Shown here: positions 56,878-64,000 of the stretch, in pieces
How positions within the stretch are numbered: the stretch's first letter is position 1
Layout of the letters: the number at the start of each line of letters is the position of its first letter
Assembly: GCA_016788205.1 (NCBI GenBank)
Contig: JAEUTA010000029.1
Location: forward strand, 62,001-126,000
Reading direction: 5' to 3'
From: Flavobacteriales bacterium
Lineage (GTDB): Bacteria; Bacteroidota; Bacteroidia; Flavobacteriales_F; PHOS-HE28
Length of the DNA: 64,000 bases
Position numbers and translations under genes: made by a program
The notes under the pieces: generated by a model
The model's database searches: none
Seen by the model: only the letters and a program-made list of their open reading frames with translations
What the model was told of the DNA's origin: nothing

Positions 56878-57348
56878 TCAACGGGTGGCTCTCTTGGTTC
56901 GAAGTTCGTCGGCCGCGTAACGCCCATCGCCGTTCAAGTCCCGATAAGTGAATGCCGAATCGGGTGTGAATTGGATGTACTCCTCTGTGATGCCATCCTG
57001 ACCGAGGTCCTCATACTTCGCGATACAGCGTCCTGATCCGTCCAAAGTGTACTCAACTTCGAATCGACCATTGTGATCCTCATCGACCCAAATTGAAGCT
57101 GCGGAGCCGACATCCGCAGGGATCACCAATGAGTCATCAGCAAGATCCTCATTCCGATCGTATCCATACGAGTAGATCTTGCCGGTATTCTTCCATTTCG
57201 TCAGGTACAGATTTCGGGAACCCTCCAATTCATAGTCGAAGAAGGGGCTGTAATAAGCGTTTAGTTGTTCGCGTAGGTTCAAAGCCCAACTTGTGACAAT
57301 GCTCAACACCAGCACGAGTCCGGCAATAAATATCCGCTCTGTACGCAT
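56878..57348 (-). CDS. Membrane-anchored protein with EF-hand-like repeats
   Basis: 156 residues: one N-terminal membrane helix ('IFIAGLVLVLSIVTSWALNL'), then a periplasmic part with two calcium-loop-like motifs, 'DEDHNGRFEVEY' and 'DLNGDGRYAADE', similar to EF-hand or dockerin loops. No family recognised. It is on the opposite strand between genes that are otherwise consecutive in Bacteroidota, so it may be an insertion. The frame extends to 57477, but the ATG at 57348 follows a -7-like box. Confidence 0.75.
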   Translation of the reverse strand: MRTERIFIAGLVLVLSIVTSWALNLREQLNAYYSPFFDYELEGSRNLYLTKWKNTGKIYSYGYDRNEDLADDSLVIPADVGSAASIWVDEDHNGRFEVEYTLDGSGRCIAKYEDLGQDGITEEYIQFTPDSAFTYRDLNGDGRYAADELRTKRATR

Positions 57349-57354
57349 AGTTGC

Positions 57355-57362
57355 CAAAGTAA
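57355..57362 (-). promoter_or_regulatory. Possible -7 box of the EF-hand-like gene
   Basis: TTACTTTG on the minus strand, 6 bases before the ATG at 57348. Confidence 0.4.
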
Positions 57363-57429
57363 CAGTCAGCGCTGACACCCTTGTTGATATCGCCCGGCCT
57401 GGAGGGTCGGCTCCGCTGGGTGCTACCTG

Positions 57430-57437
57430 CATCTTTG
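57430..57437 (+). promoter_or_regulatory. -7 box of tpiA
   Basis: CATCTTTG, one base off TAnnTTTG, 4 bases before the ATG at 57442. Confidence 0.5.
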
Positions 57438-57441
57438 TGCC

Positions 57442-58194
57442 ATGCGCAAGATCGTAGCAGGCAATTGGAAGATGCACAAGGACCGCGAGGGGACCAAGGC
57501 ATTCGTGGCGGGTTTGATGGAGTTGAGCGTGCCGGAAGGTGTGGAGGTGATCATCGCGCCGCCTTTTCCGTTCCTGGCGGCAGCGGTGGAACAGCTCGGT
57601 GGTTCAGCCATCGTGGTCGCGGCGCAGAATTGCCACCAGAAGGTGCAGGGTGCCTTCACCGGTGAAGTGAGCGCGGCCATGCTGAAGAGCATCGGGGTGA
57701 AAGCCTGCATCGTGGGCCACAGCGAACGTCGCCAGTATTTCGGTGAGACGGACACGGCCGTGGGCGAGAAGATCAGCGCGCTCCTGGAGAACGATATCAC
57801 ACCGATCTATTGCTGCGGTGAATTGAAGGATGAACGCGTGGCAGGCCGGCACTTCGAGGTCGTGACCGCACAGCTGAACGCCGCGTTCGCCGCACTTTCC
57901 GCCGAACAGTTGAAGCGCATCGTTGTGGCGTACGAGCCCGTATGGGCCATCGGCACCGGGCTCACCGCATCTGCGGAACAGGCGCAGGAGATGCACGCGC
58001 ACATCCGCTCGTTGCTCGCTTCGTACGGTGAGGCCGTAGCTTCCAGCGTGCCCGTTCTTTACGGTGGCTCCTGCAAGCCGGACAATGCCGCGGAGCTCTT
58101 CGCCAACCCCGATGTCAACGGCGGGCTGATCGGTGGTGCCGCCCTGGATGGGAAGCAGTTCGCCGAGCTCATCCGCATCGCCGGAGCGCATTGA
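57442..58194 (+). CDS. tpiA: Triose-phosphate isomerase
   Basis: 250 residues, the usual length. Catalytic Lys10 ('GNWKMHK'), His93 ('IVGHSERRQYF') and Glu165 ('AYEPVWAIGTG') are all in place; 'LYGGSCKPDNA' is the phosphate loop. It interconverts dihydroxyacetone phosphate and glyceraldehyde-3-phosphate. It belongs to the conserved BT_3928-tpiA-prmA order. Confidence 0.98.
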   Translation: MRKIVAGNWKMHKDREGTKAFVAGLMELSVPEGVEVIIAPPFPFLAAAVEQLGGSAIVVAAQNCHQKVQGAFTGEVSAAMLKSIGVKACIVGHSERRQYFGETDTAVGEKISALLENDITPIYCCGELKDERVAGRHFEVVTAQLNAAFAALSAEQLKRIVVAYEPVWAIGTGLTASAEQAQEMHAHIRSLLASYGEAVASSVPVLYGGSCKPDNAAELFANPDVNGGLIGGAALDGKQFAELIRIAGAH

Positions 58195-58203
58195 CCGCAT
58201 CCC

Positions 58204-58285
58204 GGGAAAGAGGAAGGCCGAAGGAAGAAGATGAAGAAGGAAGTACGCTGACCATTCGCTGATCGATCATCCGCTAATTCGCTAA
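58204..58285. repeat. Purine tract followed by CGCTAATT repeats
   Basis: The gap between tpiA and prmA has a long run of purines with few breaks (about 58204-58240) and then the words ATTCGCTGATC, CCGCTAATT, CGCTAATT. It has no coding character and looks like an intergenic repeat; no promoter box is evident. Confidence 0.4.
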
Positions 58286-58291
58286 TTGACC

Positions 58292-59134
58292 GTGCCCTAC
58301 ACCCGCGTTTCCTTCCTTGTCGCTCCCGTCGATCCGTGGCGCGATATCCTCATGGTCGAGCTCGGTGAGCTTGGCTACGACAGTTTCGAAGAGACCATCG
58401 GCGGCTTGGACGCTTACGTGACCGATGACCTCTTCAGCGTGCCCGCCCTCAACGGCTTGTTGACCTTGCGCGATCCGCACGTCAGCGTTTCATGGGCAGT
58501 CTCCAAGCTGGAGGATCGCAATTGGAACGCCGAATGGGAGAGCAGCTTCCAACCGGTGGAAGTGGGGAAGGAAGTACGCATCCGTGCAGAGCATCATGCC
58601 TCGGCGGAAGGCTTCACCCACGAACTCGTGATAACACCGCGCATGGCTTTCGGTACGGGCCACCACGCCACCACGCGCATGGTGGTGCGGGCGATGCTCG
58701 GTCTGGATCTGGCGGACAAAAGCGTGTGCGACCTCGGTTGTGGCACCGCCGTCCTGGCCATCCTCGCCGAACGTATGGGTGCTTCCGAGGTACGCGGCAT
58801 CGACATCGACGAACAGGCCGTTCTCAATGCCCGGGAGAACCTCGAACGCAACGGTTGTTCCATCACCACTGTGGAAAAGGGCGTCGCCACGGCGCTGGAA
58901 GGCCATACCTACGACTGTATCTTGGCGAACATCGAACGCAATACCCTGATCGATGCCATGCCATTGATGGCCGCGGCGCTCCGCCCCAACGGTGCGCTGT
59001 TCCTCAGTGGCTTCATCGTCGCCGACCGGCACCTGCTCGCCGCCAGTGCCCAGGCGAACGGTCTGTCGCTCGCCGAGCATATGGAAGAGGGTGAGTGGTC
59101 GTTGTTGGGCTGTCGTAAACCCGATCGTGGATGA
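58292..59134 (+). CDS. prmA: Ribosomal protein L11 methyltransferase
   Basis: 280 residues. PrmA core: 'RNWNAEWESSFQPVEVG', 'AFGTGHHATTRMVVRAM', the SAM site 'DLGCGTAVLAILAERMGA', 'GIDIDEQAVLNARENLERNG' (shortened) and 'ILANIERNTLID'. It trimethylates amino groups of ribosomal protein L11. A TTG two codons upstream (58286) is an alternative start; neither has a good ribosome binding site. The stop overlaps the next ATG by 4 bases. Confidence 0.93.
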   Translation: MPYTRVSFLVAPVDPWRDILMVELGELGYDSFEETIGGLDAYVTDDLFSVPALNGLLTLRDPHVSVSWAVSKLEDRNWNAEWESSFQPVEVGKEVRIRAEHHASAEGFTHELVITPRMAFGTGHHATTRMVVRAMLGLDLADKSVCDLGCGTAVLAILAERMGASEVRGIDIDEQAVLNARENLERNGCSITTVEKGVATALEGHTYDCILANIERNTLIDAMPLMAAALRPNGALFLSGFIVADRHLLAASAQANGLSLAEHMEEGEWSLLGCRKPDRG

Positions 59135-62100
59135 GCATGCGTGGTGCCTATCGGATGTGTTCGAAGCTGTTGCTGGTATCGCTGGTGGCATTGTCAGCTT
59201 CGTCGCGCGCGAGTGCGCAGTCCAAACCGTTCTCCACGGACCAAGCGCTCTTCCTGCAGGAGATGACGGCCTTCATCGTGGAGGCGGACAAGAAGGAGGG
59301 AAGACCCTTCATGGAACAGGTCTTCACACCCGTATGGAACGGCCCCTATTACAGCGCCGCACAACGCATACGCATCGTGGAGGTCGCGAACTTCATGTTG
59401 AAGAAGCGCTTCGACGCATTCCCACACTTCCGCGATTACCTCGGTGCCATCGCCGCCTTTCCCAATGGTGGGCGCAGTGCCACGGAGTTCGATGCGTGGA
59501 TGCAGGGCATGGACAAGCTGGTGAACAGCGGCCGCAAGCAGAACGTGGTATCGTTCATCGCCACCTGCGCCAACCTCTTCAAGGATAACACCATGTTCAG
59601 CAGTGCCAGCACCCAATGGCGCAGCAGTTCATCCAAGTTCACCTTCCAGTTCGATACCGTTCCGAAGATCGTTTTCCCCTTGGCGGATCTTGTGTGCACC
59701 GCCAAGGGCGACAGCGCCGTGATCAAGGGTACGTCTGGCACCTACCTGCCCACATTGGAACAGTGGATGGGCAAGGGGGGAAAGGTCACCTGGGAGCGTG
59801 CGGGTCTGAAGGCCGCGGCCACCTTCGCCGAGTGGGATCATGCGTACGGTATCAAGATGAAGAGCGCCACATTCGAGGTGGACAGCGTACACTTCAACGA
59901 TCCGTACTTCGAGAAGACACTTTTCGGCAAGCTCACGGACAAGGTGCTCGCCAACGTGGAGGAGAAGACCGCCAGCTACCCGCGGTTCGAGAGCTATGAC
60001 CGCCGGATGAAGATCCGCGACATCGCCGAGGGCATCGACTTCGAGGGCGGCTTCACCATGCAGGGTGCGAAGCTGCAAGGCTATGGTACGAAGGAGGAAC
60101 CGGCCTACCTCACGTTCTACCGCGACAAACGGCCGTTCATCATCACCAGCGGCCTCACCTTCAGCATCGAACCGCAGCGCATCACCAGCGATGATGCCGC
60201 CATGAAGATGATGTTGGACAAGGACTCGCTCTATCACCCCAGCGTGAGCGTGCGTTTCCTCAAGGACAAGAAGTTGCTCTCCTTGATCAAGAAGGACGAA
60301 GGCCTGGGCAAGGCCCCGTTCTACGACACCTACCACGAGCTGGACATGTATTTCGAGACCATCACCTGGAAACAGGGGGATCCGTTGGTGCAGATGGGCA
60401 ACCTGCAGGGCAGTACGCAGACGAAGGCCAGCTTCGAGAGCTTCAATTACTTCAAGGAGAAGCGCTACATGGGTATGATGGGCATCGACGCCATCCACCC
60501 GCTCGTACGCCTCAACGATTTCAGTAAACAGAACGAAGGCAGGTTCTATGCCCAGGAGTTCGCCGTGTTCAGCAAGATGCAGAAGGATGCCGTTGTGCCC
60601 ATGATCATCGACATGGCGAACAAGGGTTACCTCTCCTATGATCCGGAGACGGAATGGGTGGAATCGGCGCCGCGCATGCGCCAGCACATCCTCAACAGTG
60701 CGGGTAAGCAGGACTATGATGTGTTGCAGTTCAACAGCAACAGCGACAGTGTGAACGCCACGGTGAACCTGCTCAACTACGACCTCGCCATCATGGGTGT
60801 CGCGCGGATCGTCATGAGCGATTCGCAGGACGTGAAGATCTTCCCCAGCGAGAAGCTCGTCACCGTGAAGAAGGGGCGCGACTTCACCTTCGGTGGAAGC
60901 GTACAGGCCGGTAAGCTCCAGTATTACGGCAAGGAATACTACTTCCACTACGCACCGTTCGTCATCGACCTGCTCAACGTGGACAGTGTCAGTTTCATGG
61001 CCGACAGTTTCGAGAAGAACGGAGAAGGCGTGTACACGCTGGTGCGGGTGAAGAACGTGTTGGAACAGGTCACCGGTACGCTGGAGATCGACGAGCCCAG
61101 CAACAAGAGCGGCATCCAGATGGTGAAGGCACCCGACGGGAAGATGACCGGCCGATATCCGCAATTCCCCAAGTTCAACAGCACCAAGGAGAGCTACATC
61201 TTCTACGACAAACGCACCATCCAGCGTGGGGTGTATGCGCGCGACAAGTTCTACTACCGAAGCAACCCGTTCCAGATCGACAGCCTGGACAACTTCACCA
61301 ACAAGGGACTCAACTTCACGGGTACCCTGGTGAGCGGTGGCATTTTCCCGGACATCAAGGAACCCATCGGGTTGCAACCGGATTACGCCCTTGGCTTCGT
61401 GCGCAGCACGGGTGAAGCGGGACTGCCGCTCTATGGCAAGAAGGCCAAGTTCACGGCGGAGATCAGCCTCAACAGCCGTGGTCTGCAAGGCAAGGGAGAG
61501 CTCCAATACCTCACCACCACGCTCAACTCCAAATCACTGATATTCTGTCCGGACAGCACCTTGGGCCGCGCCGATACGCTCATCAACAAGTCCAGCACGG
61601 CACCGAGCAAAGTGCCCGATGTACGCGGGGCCGACCTCTTCGTTCGTTTGGAACCGGCGAAGGATGTGCTGCGCACCGAGAAGCTGAAGAAGCCCATGAC
61701 CATGTACGGCGACCAGGCCTTCCTGCACGGTCGTACGGACCTGACGCCATCGGGCATGACCGGCGCCGGCCTCGTGGATTTCAAGAACGCGACACTGCGA
61801 TCGGATCTCTTCCAGTTCACCACCATGCAGGTGCATGCCGATACGTCGGACTTCCGCCTCACGGAAGGGGATACCGCCAGCATCGCGTTCAAGACGGACA
61901 ACGTGAACGCCACGGTGAAGCTCGACGAGCGCGTGGGTGAGTTCGTGAGCAACGGCAACGAGACCAAGGTGGAATTCCCGGTGAACCAGTACTTCTGCTA
62001 CATGGACCGCTTCAAGTGGTTCATGGACCAGGGCGACATCGAGCTGGAGAGCGATCGCCAGGCGGCGGTGGGCAACGAAGACCTGCAACTCTCCGGTTCC

Positions 62101-63621
62101 AACTTCATCAGCATGCGCCCGGACCAGGACTCGCTCAGCTTCATGGCACCCAAGGCGCGTTACGACCTGAAGAAGCACTTGATCACCGCCAACGATGTGC
62201 AGTACATCCAGGTCGCCGATGCACTCGTGACACCGGACAGCATGCGCGTGCGCATCCGCAAGAACGCCGAGATGGACCCGCTGACCAATGCGGTGATCAC
62301 GGCCAACTACGTCACCAAGCACCACCGGATCTACAACGCCACGGTAGACATCAAGGCCAAGCGGAACTACTCCGCCAAGGGTGATATCGACTACGTGGAC
62401 GAGAACAAGAAGAACTTCAAGATCGTGCTCAACGAGGTCAAGGTGGATACCGGCTTCCAGACCGTTGCCCGCGGCCGCATCGACGAGAAGCAGGACTTCC
62501 AGTTGAGCCCGGCATTCGACTTCTTCGGGGACGTCATGCTCACGGCGAGCATCAAGGAGCTCACCTTCAGCGGCAGCACGCGTATCCAGCACGGATGCGA
62601 GGGACTGGCGAAGAACTGGATGAAGTTCAGCGGCGCCATCGACCCGTTGGAAGTCTTCATCCCGGTGGCCGATACGTTGTATGATGATGAAGGAGCCCTC
62701 ATCGGCGCCGGCGTTCACCTCACCAGTGAGGATCCCTTCAAGGCCTACGGTACTTTCCTCAGCCGCGTGGCCGACCGAAAGGACAAGCACATCATCAGCG
62801 CCAAGGGCCTGCTCTTCTTCGACAAGGAGCGCAAGGAGTACATGATCTCCAACAAGGACAAGATCCGCAAGCGCGATCTACCGGGCGACCTCGTGAGCCT
62901 GGCGGTGGACAACTGCGTGATCCTGGGTGATGGCCGCATCTACCATGGTGTGGACCTGGGCCGCATCGACCTCACCGGCGTTGGTGGCTTGCGTTTCGAG
63001 ACCGATGGAGAGAAGCTCACCACCAGTGAGGTGGTCATCGCCGACTTCTTCTTCCACGACAACGCGTTGGAGCGCATGGCCACCGAGATCCTCGCTTATC
63101 CCGAGGTGAAGCAGGTGGACATCACCAAGACCTACTACGAGAAGATGCTGCGCGAAGTGCTCGGCCTGGAACGTTCGGATAAGCTCATCAGCGAACTGAG
63201 CATCAAGGGAGAGATCAAGAAGCTGCCGGACGAGATCATGAAGCCCCTCGTGCTCGCTGACGTTAAGATGCGCTGGGACGGTCCCGAACAGAGCTGGCTC
63301 AGCGATGGCCCCATCGGCATCGCCAGCATCCTGAAGAAGCCGATCTACCGCTACGTGAAGGGCAAAGTGCACCTCGAACGCAAACGCAGCGGGGACATCA
63401 TGACCATCTACCTCGCGCTGGACGACCAGACCTACTATTTCTTCCAGTACACGCGCAACTACCTTTATGCTTACAGCAGCGACGCCACGTTCAACACCAT
63501 GCTCAGTGAATTGAAGGATGACAAACGCCAGCTGAGCGATGGCAAGGACCTGGCGCCGTACCAGTTCATACTCACCAACAAGAAGAAGGTCGACGACTTC
63601 CGCGAACGCTTCGGACTTTGA
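59131..63621 (+). CDS. Giant exported envelope protein, OstA/LptA-like repeats
   Basis: 1,496 residues with a signal peptide ('LLLVSLVALSASSRASAQ'), no membrane helix after it. It is a long series of strands. Between about 900 and 1,150 there are LptA/OstA-like segments in which edge strands alternate with Asp/Lys residues ('SFMAPKARYDLKKHLITAND', 'VQYIQVADALVTPDSMRVRI', 'ITANYVTKHHRIYNATVDIKA'). This suggests a hydrophobic groove that carries lipid, as in LptA/LptD and AsmA proteins, but this is inference; I do not recognise the family. It is translationally coupled to prmA and is followed by plsY (phospholipid synthesis) after 3 bases, which is a good hint for a lipid or envelope role. Confidence 0.75.
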   Translation: MSMRGAYRMCSKLLLVSLVALSASSRASAQSKPFSTDQALFLQEMTAFIVEADKKEGRPFMEQVFTPVWNGPYYSAAQRIRIVEVANFMLKKRFDAFPHFRDYLGAIAAFPNGGRSATEFDAWMQGMDKLVNSGRKQNVVSFIATCANLFKDNTMFSSASTQWRSSSSKFTFQFDTVPKIVFPLADLVCTAKGDSAVIKGTSGTYLPTLEQWMGKGGKVTWERAGLKAAATFAEWDHAYGIKMKSATFEVDSVHFNDPYFEKTLFGKLTDKVLANVEEKTASYPRFESYDRRMKIRDIAEGIDFEGGFTMQGAKLQGYGTKEEPAYLTFYRDKRPFIITSGLTFSIEPQRITSDDAAMKMMLDKDSLYHPSVSVRFLKDKKLLSLIKKDEGLGKAPFYDTYHELDMYFETITWKQGDPLVQMGNLQGSTQTKASFESFNYFKEKRYMGMMGIDAIHPLVRLNDFSKQNEGRFYAQEFAVFSKMQKDAVVPMIIDMANKGYLSYDPETEWVESAPRMRQHILNSAGKQDYDVLQFNSNSDSVNATVNLLNYDLAIMGVARIVMSDSQDVKIFPSEKLVTVKKGRDFTFGGSVQAGKLQYYGKEYYFHYAPFVIDLLNVDSVSFMADSFEKNGEGVYTLVRVKNVLEQVTGTLEIDEPSNKSGIQMVKAPDGKMTGRYPQFPKFNSTKESYIFYDKRTIQRGVYARDKFYYRSNPFQIDSLDNFTNKGLNFTGTLVSGGIFPDIKEPIGLQPDYALGFVRSTGEAGLPLYGKKAKFTAEISLNSRGLQGKGELQYLTTTLNSKSLIFCPDSTLGRADTLINKSSTAPSKVPDVRGADLFVRLEPAKDVLRTEKLKKPMTMYGDQAFLHGRTDLTPSGMTGAGLVDFKNATLRSDLFQFTTMQVHADTSDFRLTEGDTASIAFKTDNVNATVKLDERVGEFVSNGNETKVEFPVNQYFCYMDRFKWFMDQGDIELESDRQAAVGNEDLQLSGSNFISMRPDQDSLSFMAPKARYDLKKHLITANDVQYIQVADALVTPDSMRVRIRKNAEMDPLTNAVITANYVTKHHRIYNATVDIKAKRNYSAKGDIDYVDENKKNFKIVLNEVKVDTGFQTVARGRIDEKQDFQLSPAFDFFGDVMLTASIKELTFSGSTRIQHGCEGLAKNWMKFSGAIDPLEVFIPVADTLYDDEGALIGAGVHLTSEDPFKAYGTFLSRVADRKDKHIISAKGLLFFDKERKEYMISNKDKIRKRDLPGDLVSLAVDNCVILGDGRIYHGVDLGRIDLTGVGGLRFETDGEKLTTSEVVIADFFFHDNALERMATEILAYPEVKQVDITKTYYEKMLREVLGLERSDKLISELSIKGEIKKLPDEIMKPLVLADVKMRWDGPEQSWLSDGPIGIASILKKPIYRYVKGKVHLERKRSGDIMTIYLALDDQTYYFFQYTRNYLYAYSSDATFNTMLSELKDDKRQLSDGKDLAPYQFILTNKKKVDDFRERFGL

Positions 63622-63624
63622 ACC

Positions 63625-64000
63625 ATGGACTTCCCCTGGGTGTACGGCATAGCCTCGATGGTCATCGCTTACCTGATCGGTAGCATCCCCACCAGTGTGT
63701 GGTGGGGCAAGGCGTTCTTCGGTACGGACGTGCGCGAGCATGGCAGCAGGAACGCGGGCGCCACCAACACCTTCCGCGTGCTGGGGCCCAAGGCCGGCGT
63801 TCCGGTCCTGATCATCGATATCCTCAAAGGCTTCGTGCCTGTGCGCATACTGCCCAACTTCAGCGATCTCGCCGTGGACCAAGGCCCGTGGATGTGGTTC
63901 CGCGTGGCGTTGGTAGGTGCGGCGGTGGTGGGGCACCTGTACCCGGTCTTCGCGGGCTTCAAGGGTGGCAAAGGCGTGGCCACCTCGCTCGGCGGTGTGC
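63625..64000 (+). CDS. plsY: Glycerol-3-phosphate acyltransferase PlsY, 3'-truncated
   Basis: The first 125 codons are visible: 'MDFPWVYGIASMVIAYLIGS', then the PlsY blocks 'GSRNAGATNTFRVLG' and 'GHLYPVFAGFKGGKGVAT', with membrane helices between. It uses acyl-phosphate to acylate glycerol-3-phosphate, the first step of phospholipid synthesis. It starts 3 bases after the stop of the giant envelope gene, so they are probably co-transcribed. The end of the gene is outside the window. Confidence 0.93.
   Translation, partial: MDFPWVYGIASMVIAYLIGSIPTSVWWGKAFFGTDVREHGSRNAGATNTFRVLGPKAGVPVLIIDILKGFVPVRILPNFSDLAVDQGPWMWFRVALVGAAVVGHLYPVFAGFKGGKGVATSLGGV

Noticed and set aside
59629..61506. 625-codon minus-strand frame opposite the giant envelope gene
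   Set aside because: Same antisense artefact; the plus strand has a signal peptide and coupled start.
1..64000. tRNA or rRNA genes
   Set aside because: I looked for T-loop words and cloverleaf pairs in the intergenic stretches and saw none that fits.

Overview
The window comes from a member of the Bacteroidota, most likely an uncultured high-GC Flavobacteriales lineage. The evidence is the type IX secretion (T9SS) C-terminal sorting domains, a PorE-like OmpA protein, the block DUF1599 / BT_3928-type DoxX protein / tpiA / prmA, and promoters of the Bacteroidota -7 type (TAnnTTTG, here mostly nAnCTTYG). Nearly all of the sequence is protein coding. I found no rRNA, tRNA, CRISPR array, prophage or intact insertion sequence. 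Both ends are cut inside genes: an AsmA-family gene on the left and plsY on the right.

Layout. 1-4.6 kb: AsmA-like protein and a PorE-like envelope protein. 4.6-13.3 kb: TerC, a membrane glycosyltransferase, rimK, a BchE-like B12/radical SAM protein, a secreted beta-helix protein, a RimB-like protease, a DUF4920 protein and isoaspartyl peptidase. 13.3-16.6 kb: minus-strand cell-envelope/stress operon (YtxH, DUF1469, unknown, AI-2E/PerM) and DUF3817. 16.6-24.3 kb: a CzcA/CusA-type metal efflux system with TolC partner, led by a two-component system. 24.3-31.3 kb: AsmA-like protein, DUF4259, and the divergent pair cyanophycinase / cyanophycin synthetase. 31.3-31.7 kb: a gene-free patch of inverted repeats. 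31.7-34.2 kb: a one-module NRPS-like enzyme (A-T-TE). 34.4-36.1 kb: small membrane proteins, rplS and trmD. 36.2-47.5 kb: secreted and membrane proteins, ending in a 2,010-residue T9SS adhesin-like protein built of about 25 repeats. 47.6-52.0 kb: a spermidine-synthase-like enzyme and two class III nucleotide cyclases around a secreted protein. 52-64 kb: folP, DUF1599, BT_3928, tpiA, prmA, a giant envelope protein and plsY, with three paralogous small secreted proteins interspersed.

How the genes work together. The cyanophycin genes (cphA, cphB) and the isoaspartyl peptidase together can make, cut and recycle an Asp-Arg storage polymer. RimK and the RimB-like protease are expected to add and remove glutamate tails on ribosomal protein bS6. 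The two-component system lies directly upstream of the efflux genes, and a tandem 19-bp repeat between them is a good operator candidate. Secreted and surface proteins dominate the rest.

A pattern that runs through the whole window is that the -7 promoter box often ends only 3 to 8 bases before the start codon. About 15 genes would then be leaderless or nearly so, including four or five that start with GTG or TTG. I used this to move several starts downstream of the longest open frame.
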